From assembly GCA_017473015.1 (NCBI GenBank), contig JAFUNP010000028.1, forward strand, positions 1 to 64,000: 64,000 nucleotides of DNA. The letters are read 5' to 3'. The stretch comes from Oscillospiraceae bacterium (lineage in GTDB: Bacteria; Bacillota; Clostridia; Oscillospirales; Ruminococcaceae). Numbering within the stretch: the first letter of the stretch is position 1; every line of letters begins with the position of its first letter. Under the pieces are notes generated by a model that ran no database searches, was not told the origin of the DNA, and saw nothing but the letters and a program-made list of their open reading frames with translations. Positions 33,739 to 42,134 of this stretch are shown piece after piece. The position numbers were made by a program, and so were the translations under genes.

Positions 33739-34230
33739 TTATTCTGCATCTGGATTGACTTGGTCTTTGTATTCATACATTAAATTAATAGGAGCTGCTT
33801 GAAAATTATCAGTTCCTACCATATCTTTAGGGTAACCTATCTCATTGATTGATAGCATACCAATGAATTTGTCTGCATGCATACAATATTGTTTTAATGA
33901 AAATAGTGTTGTTTTTTTATCAGGCAATAAATCTGTATATGCAATAGTTCCTGCTGTTCCTGTTACTATCGTTTTTAATTTAGGCAAACTCTTACATATA
34001 TCCAAAAGTTCTTGTTTGTGGTTTAAAGTTTTTTCTTTGTGAAAAATATAAGTGTTTCCTTTTGTTAAAGAACTACGTCCACTGGAGAAGTCAACTTCAT
34101 TCTCATTTAAATTAAGATCTTTTTCTATATCTATTGCTGGTTTATCCGGATATTCTATAGCTAAAAAGCAATCTTTTAAAATAGCGGTTACTGTTCTTGC
34201 AAACTGTATATATTCTTTTTCTGGCATCAT
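33739..34230 (-). CDS. Unknown AT-rich gene, 163 aa, tandem paralogue A
   Basis: Paralogue of the gene at 33171-33662, same length and same conserved blocks, overall similarity moderate while the last ten residues (YKDQVNPDAE) and their codons are almost identical. No recognised domain, signal peptide or membrane segment. GGAG precedes ATG 34230. First gene of a leftward unit of three (A, B, XRE regulator) with a promoter at 34293. Low GC relative to the neighbourhood. Function unknown; a toxin, anti-phage or phage-derived role is possible but nothing in the sequence shows it. Confidence 0.75.
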   Translation of the reverse strand: MMPEKEYIQFARTVTAILKDCFLAIEYPDKPAIDIEKDLNLNENEVDFSSGRSSLTKGNTYIFHKEKTLNHKQELLDICKSLPKLKTIVTGTAGTIAYTDLLPDKKTTLFSLKQYCMHADKFIGMLSINEIGYPKDMVGTDNFQAAPINLMYEYKDQVNPDAE

Positions 34231-34252
34231 AATTATCGTTCTCCTTTTACTT

Positions 34253-34258
34253 GTTAAC
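34253..34258. other. GTTAAC at the promoter-proximal edge of the cassette island
   Basis: On the minus strand CAGAAAGAAAAATTAGGAGTTAAC precedes paralogue A and matches the sequence before paralogue B (CAGAAAGAAAAACTTGAAG, then GTTAAC), so both genes share the same upstream border. Confidence 0.45.
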
Positions 34259-34292
34259 TCCTAATTTTTCTTTCTGATTTCACTTCTACATC

Positions 34293-34320
34293 ATTATACT
34301 ACGAAATTGTAAAAATACAA
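34293..34320 (-). promoter_or_regulatory. Promoter of the cassette island
   Basis: TTGTAT, 16 bases, TATAAT on the minus strand, just outside the first GTTAAC border. Confidence 0.6.
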
Positions 34321-34559
34321 TTATCAAGGTGTATACTTCAACCAAATGCAATTCTGGCAAGGAATCCGGGGCTGAATTTTTCAGTACCACATTTTACCTA
34401 CAATTCAACGCAGCTTATCTTGTCCGCAACTTCAGCGGGTCTTGGTGATGGTGGTGTTTTGAAGATTATTGCATATTATCCGCACTGGATTGGGTAAAGC
34501 ATATTGATAAACAATAAAAGAACGAACAGATACAAGGGCGCACTTCTATACATAGTTCT

Positions 34560-35030
34560 GTGCCCTGTGCTGTGTGCTCTGCAAGGCTGACAGCACAGGT
34601 ATCTGAATCCAGTGGATGTTGCGTCACTTCGTTCCGGGCAGGGGAACGGCTTATCTTGCGGCTATCCCATTTATGAACAAAACCACCACTAAAGTGGTAA
34701 TATGTCATCCTGAGGAGTGTGCGACGAAGAATCGCATACACTGTGATTAGTGTTTTTCTTGCCTCCCTCTGACGAGGGAGGTGGATTTTGCGTAGCAAAA
34801 GACGGTGGGAGAGACAGTATATTGCATTAATTGTTTTCTCTCCCTCAGTCACTTCGTGACAGCTCCCTCGTCAGAGGGAGCCAGGCAAGGTTTCTGCTTT
34901 TGTGTTTATACCCTGAAGGGCACGCGTGCGATTCTTCACTGCGTTCAGAATGACATCTCGCTTCGCTCGATGTTCAAGCTAAAGCTTTTTATCCCTCACC
35001 GGCATAGCCGGTGGTTATCTTATCTAAAGA
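34560..35030. repeat. Mosaic of dispersed intergenic repeats
   Basis: The 905-base gap 34231-35135 has no credible gene beyond the promoter above. It contains GCCTCCCTCTGACGAGGGAGG-type arms at about 34762-34783 and their inverse near 34862-34882, a 'tgtcatcctgagg...gcgacgaagaatcg' element near 34707-34737 with its inverse 'cgattcttcactgcgttcagaatgaca' near 34928-34954, and short CACTTTAGTGG- and GCGGTTATC-like palindromes. Such elements are typical of gut Ruminococcaceae. Confidence 0.6.
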
Positions 35031-35036
35031 TTACAA

Positions 35037-35070
35037 CAAAACCTCCGCATGATTTTCTCATGCGGAGGTT
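35037..35070 (-). terminator. Terminator of the symporter operon
   Basis: AACCTCCGCATGA and TCATGCGGAGGTT stem followed by TTGTTGT on the minus strand. Confidence 0.8.
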
Positions 35071-35135
35071 AACTGTTTTATGAGCCCCGTCTGCAGGGCC
35101 GCAGCTTTTTATTTTATCTGAATTATAATTATTTT

Positions 35136-36380
35136 TTACTGACTGCAGTTATTTTCCCTGTTATTTTCCATCCATTCTTTGCCATCAGTGAGACGGTTTA
35201 CAACCATAGAGGCCACTGTGTCGCCACAGGCGTTGAGACAGGTGGCCGGCGGGTCTACAAGAAAACCGATAGTGGCTATCAGAGGAAATGCTTCCGGTGG
35301 GAAATTCATCAGGGAAACTATCAGCATTTCTCCCACCAGACCGCCGCCGGGTACACCGGACAGCACCACTCCGCTGAGTATGGCGATAACCACCGCCACA
35401 GCATATGTTTCAAAACCAGCAAATTCTTTGCCGAATATTCCGTACAGGAAAGCTATTTTCAATACCGCTGCCAGTACGCTGCCATCCATATGCATGGTGG
35501 CACCTATGGGCAGTACTATGCCGCTGATGTCCTTTGATACACCTATTCTGTCGGCCGCTTCAAAGTTTACAGGCAGTGTGGCTATACTGCTCTGTGTGGC
35601 CAACGATGTGATGGCCGGTGAGAGAATATTGCCGAAAAACGCTCTGACACCCTGCATACCGCCGGCAAACCAGGCATAAAGGGCAAATGCCGCAAAGAAA
35701 TACACCACACACAGAGGATAGTACAGCAGCATGGCACGACCATAAGCACCTATCAGCTGAGGGCCGAACTCTCCCACCAGAGTGGCAAAATAAGCGCACA
35801 GTCCCACAGGGGCGTACAGCATAATCAGGTCCACCAGCTTCATCATCACCTGGCTGAGGGCAGACAGGCCACGGGCCACCATATTATCTTCACCCAGCAA
35901 ACCTGTACAGTACCCGAACATAACCGCAAAAACTATCAGTGGCAGCATATTGCTGCGTGACAGCAGCAGACTGAAATCATCTACTGTCAGAGCATCCACT
36001 ATCCGCTGTGACAGGGAAACGGTTTCTCCAGCCCGGCCTGCTTCCAGGGTAATATTTACCCCCTGTGCCGGAGGATATACTTTTACCATAATTATAATAA
36101 TCACCGCAGCTATCAGCCCGGTAACAAGAAAAGTCAACAGCATGTAACCCAGGATTTTTCCCAGTCGCTTCATATTTGTCATATTCCCCACCGCAGAAGA
36201 TATGGTGGCAAATACCAGCGGTACTACAGCGGTAAACATAAGGTTGAGAAAAATATCTCCCAGCGGAGTCAGCACCGCTGCCCTCTCTCCCATTACCAAG
36301 CCCAGAATGCTGCCCAGAATAATAGAACAGATAAGTATAATAGGAAAACGGTAATTTTTCCACAGATTGTTTTTAACCAA
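35136..36380 (-). CDS. Dicarboxylate/amino acid:cation symporter (DAACS family)
   Basis: 414-aa membrane carrier related to GltP/GltT/SstT, importing glutamate, aspartate, C4-dicarboxylates or serine with Na+ or H+. About eight membrane helices and two re-entrant loops; diagnostic segments are the serine-rich hairpin SLATQSSIATLPV, the helix 7 motif PIGATMHMDGS (family: PxGATxNMDG, here His for Asn), the second hairpin LSGVPGGGLV, and LNACGDTVAS in helix 8. The frame begins with TTG 36380, with AGGGGAG about 10 bases upstream; its start is 5 bases after the stop of the upstream gene, so coupled. Confidence 0.9.
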   Translation of the reverse strand: MVKNNLWKNYRFPIILICSIILGSILGLVMGERAAVLTPLGDIFLNLMFTAVVPLVFATISSAVGNMTNMKRLGKILGYMLLTFLVTGLIAAVIIIIMVKVYPPAQGVNITLEAGRAGETVSLSQRIVDALTVDDFSLLLSRSNMLPLIVFAVMFGYCTGLLGEDNMVARGLSALSQVMMKLVDLIMLYAPVGLCAYFATLVGEFGPQLIGAYGRAMLLYYPLCVVYFFAAFALYAWFAGGMQGVRAFFGNILSPAITSLATQSSIATLPVNFEAADRIGVSKDISGIVLPIGATMHMDGSVLAAVLKIAFLYGIFGKEFAGFETYAVAVVIAILSGVVLSGVPGGGLVGEMLIVSLMNFPPEAFPLIATIGFLVDPPATCLNACGDTVASMVVNRLTDGKEWMENNRENNCSQ

Positions 36381-36385
36381 AATAA

Positions 36386-37048
36386 TCAGCTCCCCTTTGT
36401 AAACAGTATGTTATTGTCTTTGTCCAGAGTTGTTCCAAGCCAGCCGTGCTCACACAGCATGGACAGCTGTTTTGTGTCGGACAAAGGGCAATATTTTACA
36501 TTCCGGGGAATTTCCCTTTCTGTATTTAAAAATTCAGCTTCTTTTACAAATATGAAATGCGGTACCAGCTTATCCAGACCGCGCAGTGCTGTCAGCCGGT
36601 AGCCGTTTTCAAACAACCGCCCCATATCTGCATTTATATGCCGGGGAGAACAATGTACAACCCTGGCTTTTTTCAGTTTTGCCGCCTGCATAACCCACAG
36701 TCTGGCAAACCGCTGATATACCGGGCAATCACTGTATTCTTCACTCTGCCACACATAGCCAGCTACCAGCCAGTCGGCCGCATTCCACTCCAGCAGGTCA
36801 CCCAGCTCCCAAGCGGCAGTAGTCTGCCGGAAATACGGGCTGTCTGCCGGTATCAGCCATGTGGCGGCTACCATATCATCACCGTGAAATATACCCCACA
36901 TCTGTCCCTGTATCATTATCTCCATAATACCCTCTCCCCGTGTGGGATTGTAGTGGAGGAAATCATAATAGGAAAAACATTTTTTCGCCCGGGGAATTTC
37001 ATTCCTGAACAGCCTGCGGACTGTAAATATTCTGTTGTCTGTTTTCAT
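36386..37048 (-). CDS. GNAT-like protein, 220 aa
   Basis: Not firmly recognised. The central part (LLEWNAADWLVAGYVWQSEEYSDCP...FARLWVMQAAKLKKARVVHCSPRHINADMGRLFENGYRL) resembles the C-terminal half of GNAT acetyltransferases: a strand, an acetyl-CoA-type loop region, then the N-x-x-x-x-x-LFExGY pattern. No membrane segment. ATG 37048 is preceded by GAGGTGA; the longer frame is not needed. Directly upstream of, and coupled to, the symporter gene, which may point to a role in the use of the imported substrate. Function otherwise unknown. Confidence 0.55.
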   Translation of the reverse strand: MKTDNRIFTVRRLFRNEIPRAKKCFSYYDFLHYNPTRGEGIMEIMIQGQMWGIFHGDDMVAATWLIPADSPYFRQTTAAWELGDLLEWNAADWLVAGYVWQSEEYSDCPVYQRFARLWVMQAAKLKKARVVHCSPRHINADMGRLFENGYRLTALRGLDKLVPHFIFVKEAEFLNTEREIPRNVKYCPLSDTKQLSMLCEHGWLGTTLDKDNNILFTKGS

Positions 37049-37273
37049 CAAATCACCTCGCCATAACCCAGTATATGCGGAGGTGGAATTTTGGTGAAAA
37101 ATTCCCATGAAAATCCAAAAAATTTATGCTAAAATTTATTCACCAAATGGTCGACAGAGTCATATTCTCCGGTTGGGCGGCAGCCGGACCGGTGGCACAG
37201 GCACGGATATTACCTCTGTGAATTAACAATCTGTCAATTCTGCCGCAATGTATGGATTATGGGAGGTGTAAAT

Positions 37274-37522
37274 ATGAAAAGAGTAAAAGCAGCATGTATA
37301 ATGCAGACATTAGTATTTATGCAAAAAAATGAACTTGGCTATGGCAGAGAACATATTCTTCAGTTGAACAAGCGCGAAATAGAGCACTACAAAGCAACTC
37401 TGGATAGAACAAAAACAAGATACCAGATTGTCAGCGAAGAAGAACAGGAAGACGGTTCCATTGTCGTTCATGTAAAAAAACAGTATAACGACAAAGCTGA
37501 TGTAAGCGAATATTTTGATTAA
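37274..37522 (+). CDS. Hypothetical protein, 82 aa
   Basis: No family is named with confidence. Small, highly charged protein with a helical N-terminus (MQTLVFMQKNELGYGREHILQLNKREIEHYKATLD) and a short beta segment (RYQIVSEEEQEDGSIVVHVKKQY). GGGAGGTG precedes the ATG at 37274 and a strong terminator follows, so expression is likely. Cytoplasmic by appearance. Confidence 0.7.
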   Translation: MKRVKAACIMQTLVFMQKNELGYGREHILQLNKREIEHYKATLDRTKTRYQIVSEEEQEDGSIVVHVKKQYNDKADVSEYFD

Positions 37523-37525
37523 AAC

Positions 37526-37561
37526 AAAGCCCGCCGGGATAATCCCGGCGGGTGCTTTATT
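37526..37561. terminator. Terminator between the 82-aa gene and the CorC-type gene
   Basis: AAAGCCCGCCGGGAT and ATCCCGGCGGGTGCTTT stem; it can serve both converging genes. Confidence 0.85.
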
Positions 37562-37567
37562 AAATAA

Positions 37568-38830
37568 TCAAATTTCAAAATCTTCGGGCTGGTGAATTCG
37601 CACCTTAACATTTTTGATGCGGTTGTCCTCAACCTTCTGTACTGTGTAATGTAAAAATTCATCATCACAGCTGTCACCCTCTTCAGGGATTTTTTCCATT
37701 TTGTCCATCAGATAGCCGGACAGAGTGTAGTAGTCAGGAATGTTATTTTTCTTTGTATCCAGCAGCTGTTCATACAGTTCGTCCATGGATATTTCACCCA
37801 GGACTTCATAAGTGATGTCATCAATTTTAAACACGGTCTGTATTTCTTCATCGTGCTCATCCCATATATCACCAACCAGCTGTTCCAGAATATCCTCCAG
37901 CGTGATAATACCCAGCGTACCGCCGTACTCATCCATGACAACGGCCATGTGTACTTTTTCTTTCTGAAGCTGGTGCATTACATCGATAATTTTTTTCTTT
38001 GGCGGAATGTAAAGACAAGGTTTAACCAGGCTTTCCACAGGGAATTCAATACCCTGGATAAGAGCCGCAAAAAAGTCTTTCTGATTGATAAATCCAATGA
38101 TTTTATCCACAGAATTTTCATATACAGGCATACGGCTGTAATTGAATTTCAGGAATTTATCCAGTATTTCTTCCTTGCCATCTTCTATATCAATAGCACA
38201 GATATCCACACGGGGTGTCAGTACCTCATCAGCAGCAATATCATTAAATTCTATTGCGCTCTGTACCAGTTCAGCTTCGTCTTCTTCCAGTACGCCTTCA
38301 TCTTCGATTTCGTCAATAATACTGATAAGCTCCCGTTCTGTAACGGACGGAGCTTCTTCACCGTCTGCGTTTCTGTTCAGAATATTCTGCAGAAACTCCA
38401 GAACTTTAATTGCCGGTGTCAATACAAAAACAATAGTGTGTAATGGTTTCTGCATAGTTTTTATCAGTTTTTCAGAATTGTTTTTAGCAAAGCTTTTTGG
38501 CAGAACTTCACCAAAAACAACAACTACAACAGTACATACAGCTGTTGCCACACCTACACCGCTTTCACCCAGCAGTGTTGTGAAAAGCACTGTGGTAAGT
38601 GATGATGAAAGAATGTTTACAACATTATTGGAAATAAGCAGGGCAGAAAGAGTGTTGTCAAACTTTTCAATAAGCTTCATTGCACCCTGTGCCTTTTTAT
38701 CTCCGTCCTCTGACTGATTTTTCAGTCTTACTCTGTTTGCCGCTGTAAGGGCTGTTTCACTTGCAGAAAATGTGGCGGATAACGCCATAAGAATAACCAA
38801 TATCAGTATCGTCGACCGGTAACTGTCCAT
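37568..38830 (-). CDS. CNNM/CorC-HlyC family membrane protein
   Basis: 420 aa. The N-terminal DUF21 membrane domain (about 1-170, with SASETALTAANRVRLKNQ and FGEVLPKSFAKNN) is followed by a CBS pair (about 195-315, MPVYENSVDKIIGFINQKDFF and VHMAVVMDEYGGTLGIITLEDILEQLVGDIWDE) and the C-terminal CorC_HlyC domain. Proteins of this class are linked to Mg2+/Co2+ efflux; the older name hemolysin is misleading. GGAG precedes the ATG. Monocistronic. Confidence 0.93.
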   Translation of the reverse strand: MDSYRSTILILVILMALSATFSASETALTAANRVRLKNQSEDGDKKAQGAMKLIEKFDNTLSALLISNNVVNILSSSLTTVLFTTLLGESGVGVATAVCTVVVVVFGEVLPKSFAKNNSEKLIKTMQKPLHTIVFVLTPAIKVLEFLQNILNRNADGEEAPSVTERELISIIDEIEDEGVLEEDEAELVQSAIEFNDIAADEVLTPRVDICAIDIEDGKEEILDKFLKFNYSRMPVYENSVDKIIGFINQKDFFAALIQGIEFPVESLVKPCLYIPPKKKIIDVMHQLQKEKVHMAVVMDEYGGTLGIITLEDILEQLVGDIWDEHDEEIQTVFKIDDITYEVLGEISMDELYEQLLDTKKNNIPDYYTLSGYLMDKMEKIPEEGDSCDDEFLHYTVQKVEDNRIKNVKVRIHQPEDFEI

Positions 38831-38996
38831 ATAAATTTGTCTCCTTTAAATGTTTAGAAAATATTTTTTATTTGCATACCTACAATATATGTATTTAATT
38901 AATTATACTACATTTTTCTTGTGAAAGAAAGATGTATAAAAGCGGGCACTGTGTAAAATTATATTTTACAAGCAATATTTTTTGCAATTCAATATG

Positions 38997-39025
38997 TTGT
39001 AAATACGCGTAAAATATAGTATACT
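38997..39025 (+). promoter_or_regulatory. Promoter of the AI-2E family transporter gene
   Basis: TTGTAA, 17 bases, TATACT, 49 bases before the start. Confidence 0.65.
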
Positions 39026-39074
39026 ATAAAATGATTTAATATGCAAATAATTTGTTTGCATAAAAGAGGTAAAA

Positions 39075-40265
39075 ATGAAAAAGCTTAAAAGCCACCTTTC
39101 CCGGCAGACAGCCAGCTACACTATTGCGCTGTGTGCGGCAGTAGTGCTGTTTATGGCACTGAGCAACCTGAGCGTGGTTGCATCTGTATGGGGAAAGATT
39201 ATAGGGGTGCTTTCACCGTTTATCTATGCTTTTGCGGTGGCATTTATCCTCAACAGACCTATTATGCGGTTTGAAAGAAAGTTGCCGAAAAATTCCCGTA
39301 ACAAAAGAGGTCTGGCAATACTGTGTGTATATACTCTGGGGGCTGTTACGCTCACTGTGCTGATTGGTGCAGTTATTCCGCAGCTGGGGCTGAGTATTTC
39401 ATACATTATCGATAACATGCCCGGTTTTTTTGTAAAAACCTATAACTATATAATAAAACTGTTAAATGAGTTTCACTGGAGCCGGCAGCTTATAGCCGAA
39501 ATAGAAAAAATGTGGTCTGCAGTGATAAGCAAAATCACTCATTTTTCCTTGTCTGCGCTGTCAGGCATGGTGAATTTTTCACTTTCGCTGGGCAGTACCG
39601 CCATAAGTACGGTAATGGTTCTGATTATATCCGTATATATGCTGGCCGGCAAGGAAAAGCTGCTGTTTCAGTTCAAGAAGGCCACTTATGCATATTTCAG
39701 CAGGGAAAACGCCGAAAGATTGGTGAATATTGCCCACCGTGCCAATTATATGTTTTCTGAATTTATCATCGGCAAACTGATAGACTCTGCACTTATCGGC
39801 ATACTGGCTTTTATAGGTATGCTGTTTATATATCCGCGGTATGCGGTGCTGATTGCGGTTATTGTAGGTGTTACAAATATGATTCCGTTTTTCGGCCCGT
39901 TTATAGGGGCTGTTCCATGCATATTCATTCTGCTGGTAGTCAGCCCGACAGCCGCCGTGATATTCTCAATATTTATTCTGGCACTGCAGCAGTTTGACGG
40001 CAATATTCTGGGGCCTAAAATACTGGGAGACTCGCTGGGATTATCGCCCATATGGGTGCTGGCGGGCATACTGGTGGGCAATGGGCTGTTCGGCCTGGCT
40101 GGTATGCTGATAGGTATACCAAGCTTTGCGCTGCTGTACAGCCTGGTGAGCGAAAATATACGCAGCAATCTGGAGGAAAAAGGGATAAAACCGGACTACG
40201 ACAGAAGCACGATTGATTTTGATAAGGCAGGCGAAAAAAACAATGCAAGTAAAGAGAAAAATTAA
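39075..40265 (+). CDS. AI-2E family transporter (PF01594-type permease)
   Basis: 396-aa polytopic membrane protein with about 8 helices. Typical features are the first helices ALCAAVVLFMALSNLS and IIGVLSPFIYAFAVAFILNRP, the middle SLGSTAISTVMVLIISVYMLAGKE, and the C-terminal core FIGMLFIYPRYAVLIAVIVGVTNMIPFFGPFIGAVP, ILALQQFDGNILGPKILGDSLGLSPIWVLAGIL. Family members export small molecules or act as Na+/H+ antiporters; autoinducer-2 is not implied. GAGGTAA precedes the ATG; it overlaps the next gene by 23 bases. Confidence 0.92.
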   Translation: MKKLKSHLSRQTASYTIALCAAVVLFMALSNLSVVASVWGKIIGVLSPFIYAFAVAFILNRPIMRFERKLPKNSRNKRGLAILCVYTLGAVTLTVLIGAVIPQLGLSISYIIDNMPGFFVKTYNYIIKLLNEFHWSRQLIAEIEKMWSAVISKITHFSLSALSGMVNFSLSLGSTAISTVMVLIISVYMLAGKEKLLFQFKKATYAYFSRENAERLVNIAHRANYMFSEFIIGKLIDSALIGILAFIGMLFIYPRYAVLIAVIVGVTNMIPFFGPFIGAVPCIFILLVVSPTAAVIFSIFILALQQFDGNILGPKILGDSLGLSPIWVLAGILVGNGLFGLAGMLIGIPSFALLYSLVSENIRSNLEEKGIKPDYDRSTIDFDKAGEKNNASKEKN

Positions 40266-40719
40266 GAGATATGCCCTGGCACTGGTTATGCTGGTGCTGG
40301 CAGCCTATACCACAGTATTTATAAAAGATACAGTAGAGTCGATGAACCCGGAAAAGTCACTGCCGATTATCAGTGTTTCCGTAGGTTACACACCGCCTTA
40401 TGTAGTGCGTGCCGGATACACATGGAGCTTTGGCAGCAAAACAGTGCGTTCACCTTATGTATCAGCCGCAGACACTCCGCTGATGGTTACAGACTGCTCA
40501 CCCGGAGAAAACATAGTGATAAACTTTTCAGCGCCGTTTGAATTTGTCAGCCTGTATCAGACTACCGGTCTGGCCAACGAAGAGTTCAAACCTATATACA
40601 ACTGGGTTACACCTACAGAAGAAGGCATCTATGTGTACAAAATAGAAGCTTACTTCGGCAAAGGAGATATTTCATATTATTTCGCCATACAAGTGAAAAC
40701 AGACAATTTGATGTCATAA
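40243..40719 (+). CDS. Hypothetical membrane-anchored extracytoplasmic protein, 158 aa
   Basis: No family is recognised. A basic start and one hydrophobic helix (about 8-27, YALALVMLVLAAYTTVFI) suggest an uncleaved signal anchor, followed by a beta-rich outside domain (SVSVGYTPPYVVRAGYTWSF ... YVYKIEAYFGKGDISYYFAIQV). ATG 40243 lies inside the end of the AI-2E transporter gene, with AAGGCAGG upstream, so translation is coupled and a shared membrane role is plausible. Confidence 0.65.
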   Translation: MQVKRKIKRYALALVMLVLAAYTTVFIKDTVESMNPEKSLPIISVSVGYTPPYVVRAGYTWSFGSKTVRSPYVSAADTPLMVTDCSPGENIVINFSAPFEFVSLYQTTGLANEEFKPIYNWVTPTEEGIYVYKIEAYFGKGDISYYFAIQVKTDNLMS

Positions 40720-40727
40720 ACCAAAAT

Positions 40728-40753
40728 AAAGCACCCGCAAGGGTGCTTTTTAT
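40728..40753 (+). terminator. Terminator of the AI-2E transporter operon
   Basis: AAAGCACCC and GGGTGCTTTT stem around GCAA with T-run. Confidence 0.88.
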
Positions 40754-40760
40754 CGTGTTA

Positions 40761-41234
40761 TTAAATTTCTCTGTGGTAAAACAGCGGCTTTTCATAGGAC
40801 AAATCCAGAATGCCGTAACAGCTGAAAGGGTTGGACGAGGGCATCACGCTGCCGGGGTTAAACATATACAGCCCATCATAGTATTCATAATACTGATGAT
40901 GTGTGTGACCGTAAAGAGCAATATCCACCCCCATGTCCAGGCAGGCTTTGCGCAGTGGCAGCAAGCTCATTTTTACATAATAACCGTCGCCATGACAGAT
41001 AAGTACTTTGTAACCGTTTACGGTGATAATTTCCTTTGTGGAAACAGCTTTGTTCACATCGCAATTGCCAGCCACAGCGATTATATTGTAATCAGGATGG
41101 GAGGCTTTGAATGTGAGCACATCGTTCAGACCGTCACCAAGAAATATGATGTTTTTTATATCCTCTTCTTTTTCGGTGATACGGCTGAGGTAATTTTTAT
41201 GTCCGTGTATATCGCTTAAAACAAGATATCTCAT
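40761..41234 (-). CDS. YfcE/MJ0936-family phosphodiesterase
   Basis: 157-aa metallophosphoesterase. All metal-binding motifs are intact: SDIHGH (D8, H10), LGDGLND, AGNCDV, ICHGDGY and LYGHTHHQ. Family enzymes cleave simple phosphodiesters in vitro; the natural substrate is uncertain. ATG 41234 with AGAGG is preferred to the longer start overlapping rsmI. Third gene of the leftward trmN6-rsmI-yfcE run. Contrast with the degraded paralogue at 2788. Confidence 0.9.
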   Translation of the reverse strand: MRYLVLSDIHGHKNYLSRITEKEEDIKNIIFLGDGLNDVLTFKASHPDYNIIAVAGNCDVNKAVSTKEIITVNGYKVLICHGDGYYVKMSLLPLRKACLDMGVDIALYGHTHHQYYEYYDGLYMFNPGSVMPSSNPFSCYGILDLSYEKPLFYHREI

Positions 41235-41245
41235 AAAAACCTCTG

Positions 41246-42088
41246 TCAATTTTCTTTGGCAGCCTGGGCGGCTTTGTAAACTTCACTTTTTGAAAACGCC
41301 GTGCCTGCGGCTGCTTTTTTTGCGGCCTCGCTAAGGGAAATATTATTTTCTGCCATCAGCTTGAGACATTTTTCCACCACATCTTCAATGGTTTCAGACT
41401 GCTGCACAGGTGCGGTATAGCCTTCCAGTACCAGACAGAATTCTCCCTTTGGCGGATTTTCTGTGTAATATTCCAGAGCATCGCCAGTGGTGGTCAGGCG
41501 GATTTCCTCATGGAGCTTGGTCAGCTCACGGGCGATGGTCAGTTTTCTGTCCGGACCAAAGTATTCCACAAAATCTGTGAGAGTGTTCAGCAGTTTGTGT
41601 GGCGCTTCGTAAAAAATCATGGTGCGTTTTTCCTGGCGGAGACTGTCCAGGTGTTCCCTTCTCTGCTTTTTCACAGTGGAAACAAAGCCTTCAAAGCAGA
41701 AGCGGCCTGTATCCTGACCGCTGACACACAGGGCTGTGATTACGGCACTGGGGCCAGGTACCGGCACCAGTGTAATGCCTGCGGCATGGGCCTGTTTTAC
41801 CAGGATTTCGCCCGGGTCAGAGATACAAGGTGTGCCGGCATCAGAACATACGGCACAGGTTTCACCCTCCAGCACACGCTGGATTATATAGTCGCCTTTC
41901 CGGCGCAGATTATGCTCATAATAGCTTACCAGCGGTTTTCTGATACCGAAATGATTCAGCAGTTTTACGCTTACACGGGTGTCTTCCGCTGCGATAAAAT
42001 CAGCTTCTTCAAAAGCCTGTTTCATTCGCGGTGTCAGGTCGCTGAGATTGCCGATAGGTGTGGCAACCACATAAATTTTGCCTGCCAT
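41246..42088 (-). CDS. rsmI: 16S rRNA (cytidine-1402-2'-O)-methyltransferase RsmI
   Basis: 280-aa SAM-dependent tetrapyrrole-methylase-fold enzyme that methylates C1402 in the decoding centre. Signatures: YVVATPIGNLSDLTPR at the start, IAAEDTRVSVKLL, the SAM loop CSDAGTPCISDPG and PVPGPSAVITAL, then EAPHKLLNTL. The C-terminal helical domain (EAAKKAAAGTAFSKSEVYKAA) is typical. The neighbours trmN6 and yfcE form a conserved-looking RNA-modification run in Firmicutes. Confidence 0.95.
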   Translation of the reverse strand: MAGKIYVVATPIGNLSDLTPRMKQAFEEADFIAAEDTRVSVKLLNHFGIRKPLVSYYEHNLRRKGDYIIQRVLEGETCAVCSDAGTPCISDPGEILVKQAHAAGITLVPVPGPSAVITALCVSGQDTGRFCFEGFVSTVKKQRREHLDSLRQEKRTMIFYEAPHKLLNTLTDFVEYFGPDRKLTIARELTKLHEEIRLTTTGDALEYYTENPPKGEFCLVLEGYTAPVQQSETIEDVVEKCLKLMAENNISLSEAAKKAAAGTAFSKSEVYKAAQAAKEN

Positions 42089-42134
42089 ATTCTCTCCTTT
42101 TATAATATACTATATGTAATATTTTAATCAAAAA

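Noticed and set aside
34466..34852. 128-aa minus-strand ORF
   Set aside because: It runs through palindromic repeats, has a mixed composition and no ribosome-binding site.
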